Assembly: GCA_035551355.1 (NCBI GenBank)
Contig: DASZNF010000127.1
Location: forward strand, 1-56,760
DNA from: DATATV01 sp035551355
GTDB lineage: Bacteria; Actinomycetota; Actinomycetes; Mycobacteriales; Pseudonocardiaceae
DNA length: 56,760 bases
Reading direction: 5' to 3'
Positions 33,448-41,179 of the stretch are shown in pieces. Within the stretch, counting starts at the first letter, position 1. Every line of letters begins with the position of its first letter. The position numbers and the translations under genes are program-made. A model generated the notes under the pieces. It did no database searches, was not told where the DNA came from, and was given only the letters and a program-made list of their open reading frames with translations.

Positions 33448-34437
33448 TCACCGGCTCCGCAGCACCAACTTCCCGAACACTCCGCCTTCTTCCAGTGCCC
33501 GATGCGCCGCGGCCGCGTCCGCGGTGGGCACCACCCGGTCGATCAACGGCCGCACCTGCCCGGCCTCGACCAGCGGCCACAGCTGCTCCCGCACCGCGGC
33601 GACAATCTCGGCCTTGCCCCCGGGCCCCTCCACCGGCCGCCCGCGCAGCCCGGTTGCGAACACGCTCAGCCGCTTGACCAGCATCAAGCCCAGATCCAGT
33701 TCGCCGCTGCGCCCGCCCTGCAGCCCGATCACCACCAGCCGTCCGCCGATGGCAAGGGAGTTGAGATTGCGGCCGAGGTACCCGCCGCCCATGTTGTCCA
33801 GAATGACGTCGGCGCCGTGGTTGCCGGTGGCCGACCTGAGCTCCTCGACGAAATCCTGTTCCCGGTAGTTGACGGTGATGTCCGCGCCCAGTTCCCGGCA
33901 GCGGGCCAGCCGCTCCGCCGATCCGGCGGTGACCGCGACGGTCGCGCCCAGCGCCTTGCCGACCTGAATGGCGAGCGTGCCGATGCCGCCGGCGCCGCCG
34001 TGCACGAGCAGCACGTCCCCGGCGCCGAGCCGGGCCAGCATCACCACGTTCGACCAGACCGTGCAGGCCACCTCCGGCAACGCGGCCGCGGAGATCAGAT
34101 CCAGCCCGGCCGGAATCGGCAGCAGCTGCGCGGCCGGCACCACGACCCGGTCGGCGTACCCGCCCCCGGCCAGCAGCGCACACACCTCGTCCCCGACCTG
34201 CCAGCCCGGGACGCCCTCGCCGAGGGCGGCGATCGTCCCCGAACACTCCAGCCCGGGCACCTCGGAGGCGCCGGGCGGGGGAGGGTAGTTGCCTTGCCGC
34301 TGTTGCAGATCGGCCCGGTTGACCGCGGACGCGGTGATGTCCAGGAGGACCTCGCCAGGTCCGGGGGAGGGATCGGGCAGTTCGGTCCAGACCAGCACGT
34401 CGGGGCCGCCGGGCTCGCGGATCGTGATCGCATGCAT
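33448..34437 (-). CDS. Quinone oxidoreductase-like zinc-independent alcohol dehydrogenase family protein
   Basis: 329 residues from ATG 34437 (MHAITIREPGGPDVLVW), the QOR/PIG3 branch of the medium-chain dehydrogenases. Features: 'NRADLQQRQGNYPPPPGAS' and 'VPGLECSGTI' in the catalytic domain, NADPH-binding 'LLVHGGAGGIGTLAIQVGKA', and 'VILDNMGGGYLGRNLNSLA'. It lacks the structural zinc cysteines, as expected for QOR. In mycobacteria Rv3777 stands next to Rv3778c, so the pair is conserved. It would reduce quinones or enones with NADPH; the substrate is not indicated. Confidence 0.92.
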   Translation of the reverse strand: MHAITIREPGGPDVLVWTELPDPSPGPGEVLLDITASAVNRADLQQRQGNYPPPPGASEVPGLECSGTIAALGEGVPGWQVGDEVCALLAGGGYADRVVVPAAQLLPIPAGLDLISAAALPEVACTVWSNVVMLARLGAGDVLLVHGGAGGIGTLAIQVGKALGATVAVTAGSAERLARCRELGADITVNYREQDFVEELRSATGNHGADVILDNMGGGYLGRNLNSLAIGGRLVVIGLQGGRSGELDLGLMLVKRLSVFATGLRGRPVEGPGGKAEIVAAVREQLWPLVEAGQVRPLIDRVVPTADAAAAHRALEEGGVFGKLVLRSR

Positions 34438-35061
34438 GCCCCGACGGTAGTCAAGGTGGGCAGAACGCGCGTCCGGGCGCGGCACCGCGATGAGGTCGCC
34501 ATCGGATGCCCGCGCCCGGACTGACTCAACGGTTAAGTGAGTGGTGGTGTCCGCCCTGGCGAGGTTGACGGGGAACCAGGTGGCGTAGCGCAGAAGCTGC
34601 GCCCGGATAGCGGGGTTCGACTCCGTCGACGTGCGCGCAGAAACAACGTCACAGGCGCAGGCGCACCTGAGCACCTCGTCCCGGCTGCTCACAATCGAGA
34701 TCGCGCCGGTCAGCCCGGCTCGGTCGCGGGGACACAGCCGAGCGACGACCACACACTCGGGATTTGTTCCGCATCGCACCACCTGACCTCTCCCGGAGGG
34801 TCGCCGGTGGGCGGTTGCCGCGTTGCACCCGCTAGTCCGGGCCCCTTCGTCGCTACCCGAGCATGCCCCCATGTGGTCTGCGACACAACCCCCATGGCCC
34901 GGTTGAGCTGCTGTAACTTCCGTGGGTGATCCAATATGGACGTTGGGTGATCCCCCCACCAGCCCGGACCCGCCCGAGCTGGCCCGCACGCCCCCACGTG
35001 AGTGACCCCCGGTGCACCCATGACCACTCCGAGCCCGCGACCAGTAAACTGCTGTCCGCAG
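34438..35061. other. Gene-free stretch before tRNA-Ser(UGA)
   Basis: About 620 bases with mixed composition, including AT-richer words near 34905-34945. Open frames exist on both strands but none shows a ribosome site with coding-like composition or a recognisable family. The proximal 100 bases must hold the promoter of the quinone oxidoreductase gene and the distal 60 bases that of the tRNA gene. Confidence 0.5.
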
Positions 35062-35146
35062 GGAAGCGTGGCAGAGCGGCCGAATGCACCCGCCTTGAAA
35101 GCGGGAGAGAGGAAACTCTCCGGGGGTTCAAATCCCTCCGCTTCCG
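35062..35146 (+). tRNA. tRNA-Ser(UGA)
   Basis: 85 bases. The acceptor arms GGAAGCG and CGCTTCC pair fully, followed by discriminator G. The D-arm is GGCAGAGCGGCCGAATGC. The anticodon loop CTTGAAA gives anticodon TGA. A long variable arm (GAGAGGAAACTCTC), as expected for a type II tRNA, and a T-loop GGTTCAAATCC follow. CA follows the discriminator, without a full encoded CCA. Confidence 0.96.
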
Positions 35147-35254
35147 CAGAGAAAATCCAGGTCGGGGCCTTGGTTCCAACTTACGTGAGAGAGGCCCTGA
35201 CAAGGGCTCTGGTCCCCAGATCTCACGAAATCTCACGCTCTTGAGTCAGCGACC

Positions 35255-35378
35255 TCAGCCGCACAGCTCGCCCACCTTGGCGCTGGCCTGCTTCAGATCC
35301 TCGGTCGACGTTCCAGTTCGGCGTCCTGATCGCGGTCGGTGGCGTTGACGTCGAAATGCAGCCGCGGGAAGCCGGCGC
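35255..35378 (-). pseudogene. Unidentified gene tail, probably frameshifted
   Basis: The minus strand reads coding-like 'SAGFPRLHFDVNATDRDQDA' and, after a change of frame near 35300, 'TEDLKQASAKVGELCG' followed by a stop (35255-35257). Both halves have protein-like composition but neither has a start. I cannot name the family. It belongs to a row of broken genes beside the tRNA. Confidence 0.3.
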
Positions 35379-35745
35379 TCAGGAGATCTCACGCTCGCCG
35401 AGCAGGTGGCCCATGCGGTGCTGTTTGGTCGTCAGGTAGCGGAGTTGGCCGGTGCGGCGCCGACCGTGAGCGGGAGCCGGCGCACGACGGAGATTCCGCC
35501 GGTTTCCAGGTCCCTGACCTTGGCCGGATTGTTGGTCAGCAGCTGGACGCGGGTGACGCCGAGGTCGCGACGCATGGCCGCGGCGGCGCCGCATTCGCGT
35601 GCGTCGGCCGGTGCGCCGATCCGCAGATTGGCGTCCACTGTGTCCAGACCGGTGTTCTGAAGTTCATATGCGGCCAGCTTTCGGCCGAGCCCGATGGCCC
35701 GCCCTTCATGCCCGCGCAGGTAGACGAGCACGCCGCCGTCGCGGC
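35379..35745 (-). pseudogene. GTP cyclohydrolase II (RibA) C-terminal fragment, frameshifted
   Basis: The minus-strand frame at 35432-35743 reads 'GGVLVYLRGHEGRAIGLGRK', 'LQNTGLDTVDANLRIGAPAD' and 'VQLLTNNPAKVRDLETGGIS', which are the RibA core and GTP-binding motifs. The frame then slips near 35440-35460. The tail continues in another frame as 'LRYLTTKQHRMGHLLGEREI' and stops at 35379. The N-terminal half with the zinc cysteines is missing; sequence upstream of 35745 is unrelated. A 5'-truncated, frameshifted relic of riboflavin biosynthesis, probably moved here as a fragment. Confidence 0.8.
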
Positions 35746-35772
35746 ATGCTTATGCTAGATTCGCATGCTTAT
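35744..35772. repeat. 10-bp direct repeat at a junction of two gene fragments
   Basis: GCATGCTTAT occurs at 35744-35753 and again at 35763-35772, bracketing TGCTAGATTC. The left copy abuts the truncated end of the ribA fragment and the right copy abuts the stop of the next fragment. It may be a target-site duplication or recombination scar, or an old operator. Confidence 0.5.
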
Positions 35773-35885
35773 CATTCGGTCCGCTCCAGGTCCCGCAGTT
35801 CACCCTCGACCACGAGTGCGGCTTGGCGTAGCTGACGGTCGGCGGCGGTCGACCCGACCAGGCCCGCACCGCAGCGCAGCGAGGC
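35772..35885 (-). pseudogene. Unidentified C-terminal gene fragment
   Basis: A 37-codon minus-strand frame ends with TGA at 35772-35774 and reads 'AGLVGSTAADRQLRQAALVV' then EGELRDLERTE. The composition looks coding and the end is clean, but no start is present and the flank is replaced by the flavoprotein fragment. Family unknown. Confidence 0.3.
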
Positions 35886-36504
35886 ATCACCACCGTTCCC
35901 GTTGCACGGGTTCTGGCTCGGCGTGCTCGTCAACCGGGACGGCGAGCGATTCGTCGACGAGGGGCCGGGCCCGTGGGTGAAGAACTACTCGAAGATGGGC
36001 AAGGCGATCATGCGCCAGCCCGGCCGCGAGGCGTACGAGATCTTCGACCAGCGCACCGCGGCCCGGGTGGCCGACGAGTTCGCCGGAGCCGCGATCCCGG
36101 TCACCGCACCGAGCCTGCCCGAACTCGCCGAGCGCATCGGCGTCCCCACCGAGGCGCTGGTGCGCACGATCGGCGAGTTCAACCGAGCCTGCCGGCACGA
36201 TGAGAGCACGGCGGGTGTCACGCCGCCCAAGTCGCACTGGGCCACCCCGCTGGACCGCCCGCCGTTCGTCGCCTACCACGCGGTCGCCGGGCTGACGTTC
36301 ACCTTCGGCGGCGTGCACATCGACCCGGACGGCCGGGCGCTCGGCGACGACGGTGTGCCCGTGCCGGGCCTGTACGCGGCGGGTGAGGCCACCGGCGGCC
36401 TGTTCTACGGCGATTATCCCGGCGGCGCCGCCCTCATGCGGGCCGCGGTGTTCGGCCGGGCGGCCGGCCGAACAGCCGCGATCGGGGCCGCTCAGCGGGG
36501 CTGA
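35885..36504 (+). pseudogene. C-terminal two-fifths of a TcuA/fumarate-reductase-type FAD protein
   Basis: The frame reads 'LHGFWLGVLVNRDGERFVDE', 'AIMRQPGREAYEIFDQRTA', and the FAD/substrate segments 'PPFVAYHAVAGLTFTFGGVH' and 'GLYAAGEATGGLFYGDYPGG'. These are typical of FAD-dependent tricarballylate dehydrogenase and 3-ketosteroid-dehydrogenase relatives. A full protein is about 480 residues and begins with a GxGxxG FAD site, which is absent. TTG 35902 could start a 200-residue product, but without the N-terminal half it could not bind FAD normally. I therefore call it a remnant. Confidence 0.75.
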
Positions 36505-36693
36505 AGGGCGGCCAGCAGACCGGCGGGCGACGGCGCCGACGCGCGTCGGCCGGGCGAAGACGGCGATCGACCCACCGAACGCCACGACGTACAACGCGGC
36601 TCACCCGAACTGATCTGCCCTTTGCGGAGCAGGTCATCATTGTCGGCAACCAGCGGTCACCCCGGGAGCGCCACCACCGCCGAGGGGACCGGC

Positions 36694-37062
36694 TCAGGCC
36701 GGCGCGGGCAGATCGTCGAACTCCACGACCTGCCGCACCTCCACCTCGACCGCGTCGAACAGTTCGGCATACCGCCGCGCGAACGCCACCGCCTCGGCCC
36801 GGTCCGCCGCGTTGATCAGCGCGAACCCGCCGATGACCTCCTTGGCCTCGGCGAACGGTCCGTCGGTGGCAGTCGTCCCGCCGCCGGAGTGCTTGCGCAC
36901 TAGTGACCCTCTGACCGACGGGTGCACCCCCTCGGCGGTGATCAGGATGCCCTTGTCGATCGAGTCCTGGATGAACGTGCCCATCACCTGCATGAACTCC
37001 GGGCTGGGGTTCCACGCCTCCGGGGCGCTCTCGTCGAGCCGGTGCATCATCAGAAACCGCAT
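36694..37062 (-). CDS. YCII-related domain protein
   Basis: 122 residues from ATG 37062 with GGGAG seven bases upstream. The YCII/DGPF fold is recognised by 'MRFLMMHRLDES', 'AEGVHPSVRGSLVRKHSGGG', and the signature 'TDGPFAEAKEVIGGFALINA' containing DGPFAE. The C-terminal 'VEVRQVVEF' is the usual last strand. Such proteins are often paired with ECF sigma factors; none is present here. Biochemical role unknown. The 190 bases downstream contain nothing recognisable. Confidence 0.9.
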   Translation of the reverse strand: MRFLMMHRLDESAPEAWNPSPEFMQVMGTFIQDSIDKGILITAEGVHPSVRGSLVRKHSGGGTTATDGPFAEAKEVIGGFALINAADRAEAVAFARRYAELFDAVEVEVRQVVEFDDLPAPA

Positions 37063-37322
37063 TGCCGCTCCCTGGTGTCGGGCTGAGTTCCGGGGTCCCG
37101 GACGCGCTGCCAGCCTCACCCACACGTCGAACAACAGCACGCCGTTTCGACACCCCCGAGGGAAAAAATCCCAGAACTTCCGTCTGACACCCTGAACAGC
37201 ACTTTTCTGCGGATCAACCACCCGCCCGCGGCGCTGCCCGCCCCCGGCCCCAGCATCTGCGGCCCCACCGTCAACTCATCCAGCCGCCGCCAGCTCGCCG
37301 CCGCCACCTCGCCCCCGCCCCC

Positions 37323-39437
37323 TCACCGCCGAGGCCCAGTCCCATTCCCCGGCCCCGGCGACTGCCCCGGCGACTGCGGCCGAGCCACCGGCACCGGCCG
37401 GGTGACCGCCCCGTTCCCGGCCTCCTCCCCGCCCCCGCCCAACGTCCCCCGCAACGGCGCGCCGAACCCCGAGGTCTCCGGCTCGATGCGGCCGAACCGG
37501 CCGCTCTGCCCGCCGCGCACCGGCACCGGAAACCGCCCGGTCGGCGGCCGGTTCCCGACTGAGCGCACCGGCCGTCCCGGCCCCAACCGCGGCGCCCCCG
37601 CCCCGCCCGGCACCGCGACCACCGTCGGCGGCGCGACCAGCGGGACCGGCCGCAGCCCACCCGCCTGATGCCGCTGATACAGCGCCGCATACGCCCCGCC
37701 CCGGCGCAGCAGTTCGGCATGGCTGCCCTGCTCCACCAGCCGTCCCCGGTCGAGCATCAGCACCAGATCGGCGTGCGGCGCGACCGAGAGGTCGTGGCTG
37801 ACCAGCAGCATGGTTTTGATTTTTGCCAAGCGCCGCAACGGTTCCAGCACGCGCGCGGTGGCGTGCGCGTCCAGCCCGGAGGTGGGTTCGTCCAGCACGA
37901 GCACCGGCGAATCGCGCAGGATCGCCCGGGCCAGCGCGAGCCGTTGCAACTGCCCGCCGGACAGCCGCTGCCCCAGTCCGTCCAGTTCGGTGTGATAGCC
38001 CTCGGGCAGCCCGACGATGAACTCGTGCGCGTCGGCGGCCATGGCGGCGGCGACGATGTCGGCCTCCGGCGCGTTCGGCCGGCCGTAGGCGAGGTTGTCC
38101 CGCACGCTGCCGTGGAACACCTGAGATTGTTGCGGCACAAGGGAAACCTGCGTGCGCAACGACTCAAGCGAAAGCTCCCGGAGATCCACTCCGTCCAACC
38201 GGATCCGCCCGGCCGAGGGATCGGCGAATCGCAGCAGCAACTTGGCGATGGTCGACTTGCCGGCCCCGCTGGCCCCGGTGACCAGCACCAACTGCCCCGG
38301 CCGGGCCACGAACGAGACCTCGCGCACCGCGGCGGGCGCACCCGGATAGTGGTAGCCGACTCCTTCGAACCGGATCTCCCCGTTGGCCCGGGCCAGTGTG
38401 CGCGGGTGCGGCGACTCCACCACGTCCGGCCGCACGCTCAACAGTTCGGCGATCCGATCCGAACTCGCGGCCGCCGAACTCGCGGTGACACTCAGAAATC
38501 CCAGTGACCGCAGCGGCGGATACAGATACCCGACATACACGGTGAAGGCCAGCACGTTGCCCAGCGTCATCCGGTGTTGCGCGATCTGCCAGATGCCGAA
38601 CCCGATCACCAGCAGCAGACACAGAATCTCGGCCATGTCCACGACCGGGGTGTGCGCACCGGCCAGTTTCGCCTCACGCACCCGGGCCCGCAGCCACGCG
38701 GCGCCCCGGGCGTGCAGCCGGGCCCGTTCGGCGCGCTGCTGGTTGTAGGCCTGGACCAGCACCAGATTGGTGACGTTCTGCACGACCGCCGCGCCGATCT
38801 CCCCGTTGGTGTCCCGTTCTTCCCTCGACACCACCCGGATCCGCCGCCCGAACGCCCGCGCCGCCAGCCAGATCACCGGCGCCAGCACGAAGGCGGCGAC
38901 CGACAACTGCCAGGACAACACAACAGAAGCGACCCCGTAGAACACGATCGTGACGAACGCGCCGGCCACCCCGATCAGCCCGGACGCGGTGAGCGCGTCG
39001 ATGGCCTCCAGGTCGCTGGTGAGCCGGGCGACGAGGTCACCGCTGTCGTGCCGGGCGAGGTAGTCGGGGGAGAGGGTTTGCAGGTGGGCGTAGACCGCGT
39101 CGCGGGTGCGCAGCAGGAAGCGCTCGGACACCCAGGCGGTCAGCCAGCCGGAGCCGAACGTGGTCAGCCCGGCGGCCAGCGCCATCCCGGCCCAGATGCC
39201 CGCGGGCAGCCAGAATCCGGAGAGGTCGGCGGTGGCCAGCGCGTCGTCGGTGATCAGCGAATACATCCAGATGGCCACCGTCTCGGCGGCCGCGCCGACC
39301 ACCAGCAGCCCCACCGCGAGCAGCAGAAACCGCCGATCGGCCCGGACATAGGGCCAGAACCGGCGAAACGACCGGCGGACCGACGCGGCGCTGGCCGCCA
39401 GCCGTCCGTCGGTCACCGGGAACGCTTGGGTGACCAC
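37323..39437 (-). CDS. ABC exporter with fused membrane and ATPase domains
   Basis: 704 residues. The GTG start has GAGGAG seven bases upstream. Six membrane helices are spread over about residues 30-320. The ATPase domain follows: Walker A 'VTGASGAGKSTIAKLLLRFA', Q-loop 'VSLVPQQSQVFHGSVRDNLA', signature 'LSGGQLQRLALARA', Walker B 'VLVLDEPTSGLD', switch 'LLVSHDLSV'. It is a homodimeric half transporter of the MsbA/MdlB/lantibiotic-exporter class. There is no N-terminal C39 peptidase. The last 120 residues are an odd Gly/Pro/Arg-rich disordered tail. On the same strand 145 bases upstream lies a microprotein gene with its own terminator, so a peptide substrate is conceivable. Confidence 0.9.
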   Translation of the reverse strand: MVTQAFPVTDGRLAASAASVRRSFRRFWPYVRADRRFLLLAVGLLVVGAAAETVAIWMYSLITDDALATADLSGFWLPAGIWAGMALAAGLTTFGSGWLTAWVSERFLLRTRDAVYAHLQTLSPDYLARHDSGDLVARLTSDLEAIDALTASGLIGVAGAFVTIVFYGVASVVLSWQLSVAAFVLAPVIWLAARAFGRRIRVVSREERDTNGEIGAAVVQNVTNLVLVQAYNQQRAERARLHARGAAWLRARVREAKLAGAHTPVVDMAEILCLLLVIGFGIWQIAQHRMTLGNVLAFTVYVGYLYPPLRSLGFLSVTASSAAASSDRIAELLSVRPDVVESPHPRTLARANGEIRFEGVGYHYPGAPAAVREVSFVARPGQLVLVTGASGAGKSTIAKLLLRFADPSAGRIRLDGVDLRELSLESLRTQVSLVPQQSQVFHGSVRDNLAYGRPNAPEADIVAAAMAADAHEFIVGLPEGYHTELDGLGQRLSGGQLQRLALARAILRDSPVLVLDEPTSGLDAHATARVLEPLRRLAKIKTMLLVSHDLSVAPHADLVLMLDRGRLVEQGSHAELLRRGGAYAALYQRHQAGGLRPVPLVAPPTVVAVPGGAGAPRLGPGRPVRSVGNRPPTGRFPVPVRGGQSGRFGRIEPETSGFGAPLRGTLGGGGEEAGNGAVTRPVPVARPQSPGQSPGPGNGTGPRR

Positions 39438-39503
39438 TGCGTACTCCTCGATGTCCCTGCGGTGGGGTGTTGTTGGCGTGGGGAGGGCCGGACAGCACAG
39501 GAA

Positions 39504-39531
39504 GGGCCGACGTTCGCTGCGACGTCGGCCC
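39504..39531 (-). terminator. Hairpin terminator/attenuator after the microprotein gene
   Basis: A 10-bp stem (39504-39513 against 39522-39531, arm GGGCCGACGT) with an 8-base loop; on the minus strand it is followed by TTCCT. It lies about 50 bases after the microprotein stop and 67 bases before the exporter start. It could end the short transcript or act as an attenuator with partial read-through into the exporter gene. Confidence 0.75.
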
Positions 39532-39581
39532 CTCCTTGTCCGCTCAGGGCGCGTGGACGGCCACTCCCCGGGGAGGTGAAT

Positions 39582-39680
39582 TCAGCGCTTGTGCGCCGGC
39601 TTCGGCTGCGGGGCCGGCTTGTGCACCGGGCGCTGCGGGGCGGGAGCGGGCTTCTTGGGGAGGGGCTTGGGGAGAGCCAT
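39582..39680 (-). CDS. Proline/lysine-rich 32-residue microprotein
   Basis: A 33-codon frame with a textbook ribosome site (GAAGGAG, seven bases before ATG 39680). The peptide begins MALPKPLPKKPAPAP and ends QPKPAHKR. It has about 12 prolines and 9 basic residues, no acidic residue and no cysteine. There is no signal peptide or classical leader. Spacing of Pro and Lys/Arg resembles proline-rich antimicrobial peptides or a cell-surface-binding linker, but I do not recognise a family. An AT-rich upstream region of 350 bases, unusual here, and a terminator directly downstream argue for a short, strongly expressed transcript. The neighbour on the same strand is an ABC exporter. Confidence 0.65.
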   Translation of the reverse strand: MALPKPLPKKPAPAPQRPVHKPAPQPKPAHKR

Positions 39681-40033
39681 GACAGAACTCCTTCAATAGT
39701 CGGTTTGATTTCTTTTTCCTGCCGGTCGCTGCCGACATGAAGAACACTATCAGCGAATGAAGCCCTTTTCTCTTAGCAACGGCTGTGCGAAGAAGAGAGC
39801 TTTTTCGGATTCGGATATCGTCGGTTCTTGAGCGCGCGCCCATACGGCGCTGTGCATCGACTGTGCCTTGGTGGACCGGGACGTTCCCCGTGCTCAGCGT
39901 CACGCGAACGAGTGCGGATCGGCAGGCAACCCGGTGTGCCGCCACGCGTCTGCCACTACGGGCACCAGTTTGTTCCGGTCAACGTTGTCCGGCCAGGGGC
40001 TGATCGGACCAATCGTGAACAGGTGGGTGAACA
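39681..40033. promoter_or_regulatory. AT-rich divergent region between the microprotein and PAP2 genes
   Basis: About 350 bases that are much less GC-rich than the chromosome, with T-rich runs at 39707-39720 and 39761-39776 and an A/G-rich run at 39785-39803. These fit promoters and a long leader for the minus-strand microprotein gene. The part near 39990-40033 contains AGGTGGGTGAACA before the PAP2 ATG. No frame looks coding. Confidence 0.5.
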
Positions 40034-40981
40034 ATGCCGAAAAAGGACAACAGGGTATTCGCGGAGTCGACGCGAGAAGCAACGAATCCTCAATTGCCCA
40101 CTCCCGCACGCCGGGCCACTGCCGCCAATGACCCGGCACACACCCCAATACCTACCGCAACGCGCATCGCATCGAACCCGGCACAGACGGCGCCGAGCTC
40201 GAGATGCGCAGCGCCCGGCCCGGCGCACCCGGTGCCCAGCTCAAGGTGCGCAACGCCCAGCGCAAGGCCCGCAGCGCCCGGCCCGGCGAGCCCAGTGCCC
40301 GGCCCGGCGAGCTCAGCGGCCAACCGGGCCCACCTGTTGCCCGCCCCCGCGAGCCGCAGTTCCCTCGTCATCGCGGCCCTGTCGGCCCTGGGCGTGGCCG
40401 CGCTCTACCTCGTCTTCGTGGCCAACCCGCTCGGCCAGCTGATCGACACCGACGCCATGCACGCCGTCATGTCCCACGCCTCCGCCCTTCGCGCGCCCGC
40501 CGCCCGGGTGCTGGACACGATCACCCTGCGCACCGTCCTGATCGGCACCGTGGCCGCGGCCATCGTCGCCCTGCTCCGCCGCCGTCCCGCCACGGCCGCC
40601 GCAGCACTCGCCGTGGTGGGAGCCGCGAACCTGACCACCCAGCTGCTCAAGGTCTCCCTCAGTCGCCCGTGGGCACTCAACGGAGACACCAACTCGCTGC
40701 CCAGTGGCCACGTCACCGCGGCGGCCTCGGTCGTCGCGGCCGCCCTGCTGGTAACCGCCCCGCGGTGGCGCTGGATGACGGCCGCGATCGGTGCCACCTG
40801 GCTGGCCGCGGTCTCCGCCGGCGTCGTCGTGGCCGGCTGGCACCGCCCCAGCGACGTGGCCGCGGCCCTGCTGGTCACCGCGTCCATCACCGCCCTGACC
40901 ACCCACCTCCTCCGCCACCGCACCCTGTCCACTCGTCACACCCCGCCCCATCGCGCCCCCGCGACCCGCCAGACCCGTTGA
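40034..40981 (+). CDS. PAP2-family membrane phosphatase with disordered N-terminus
   Basis: 315 residues. The first 105 residues are Pro/Ala/Ser/Thr-rich and repeat-like ('PAQTAPSSRCAAPGPAHPVP'). Five to six membrane helices follow. The PAP2 catalytic motifs are 'KVSLSRPW', 'LPSGHVTAAASV' and 'GVVVAGWHRPSDVAAA'. Substrate is probably a prenyl or lipid phosphate on the outer face. The N-terminal low-complexity part has higher C content and no conserved residues, so the real start could be further in. It is divergent from the microprotein gene. Confidence 0.82.
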   Translation: MPKKDNRVFAESTREATNPQLPTPARRATAANDPAHTPIPTATRIASNPAQTAPSSRCAAPGPAHPVPSSRCATPSARPAAPGPASPVPGPASSAANRAHLLPAPASRSSLVIAALSALGVAALYLVFVANPLGQLIDTDAMHAVMSHASALRAPAARVLDTITLRTVLIGTVAAAIVALLRRRPATAAAALAVVGAANLTTQLLKVSLSRPWALNGDTNSLPSGHVTAAASVVAAALLVTAPRWRWMTAAIGATWLAAVSAGVVVAGWHRPSDVAAALLVTASITALTTHLLRHRTLSTRHTPPHRAPATRQTR

Positions 40982-41064
40982 CCCATCGCGCCCCGCGACC
41001 CGCCGGACCCGTTGACCCGCGGCGCCCCCGCGACCCGCCGGGCCCCGGCGACCCATCGCACCTC
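40961..41064. repeat. 34/35-bp tandem repeat at the PAP2 gene end
   Basis: Three units begin GCGACCCGCC at 40961, 40995 and 41030, each followed by a GGACCCGTTGACCC-like block. The first unit is the last codons of the PAP2 gene, so the repeat has grown out of the coding end. The remaining sequence to 41179 shows no gene. Confidence 0.65.
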
Positions 41065-41179
41065 GGCCAACCGGGGTGCGGTTCCCACCCGGGACTCCTG
41101 CCGTCCGGAGTGCGGCTGCCAACCGTCGAACTCCTGCTGACCGGCGAACCGGCCAGCCAAGGAACGCGTCGATGCACCG

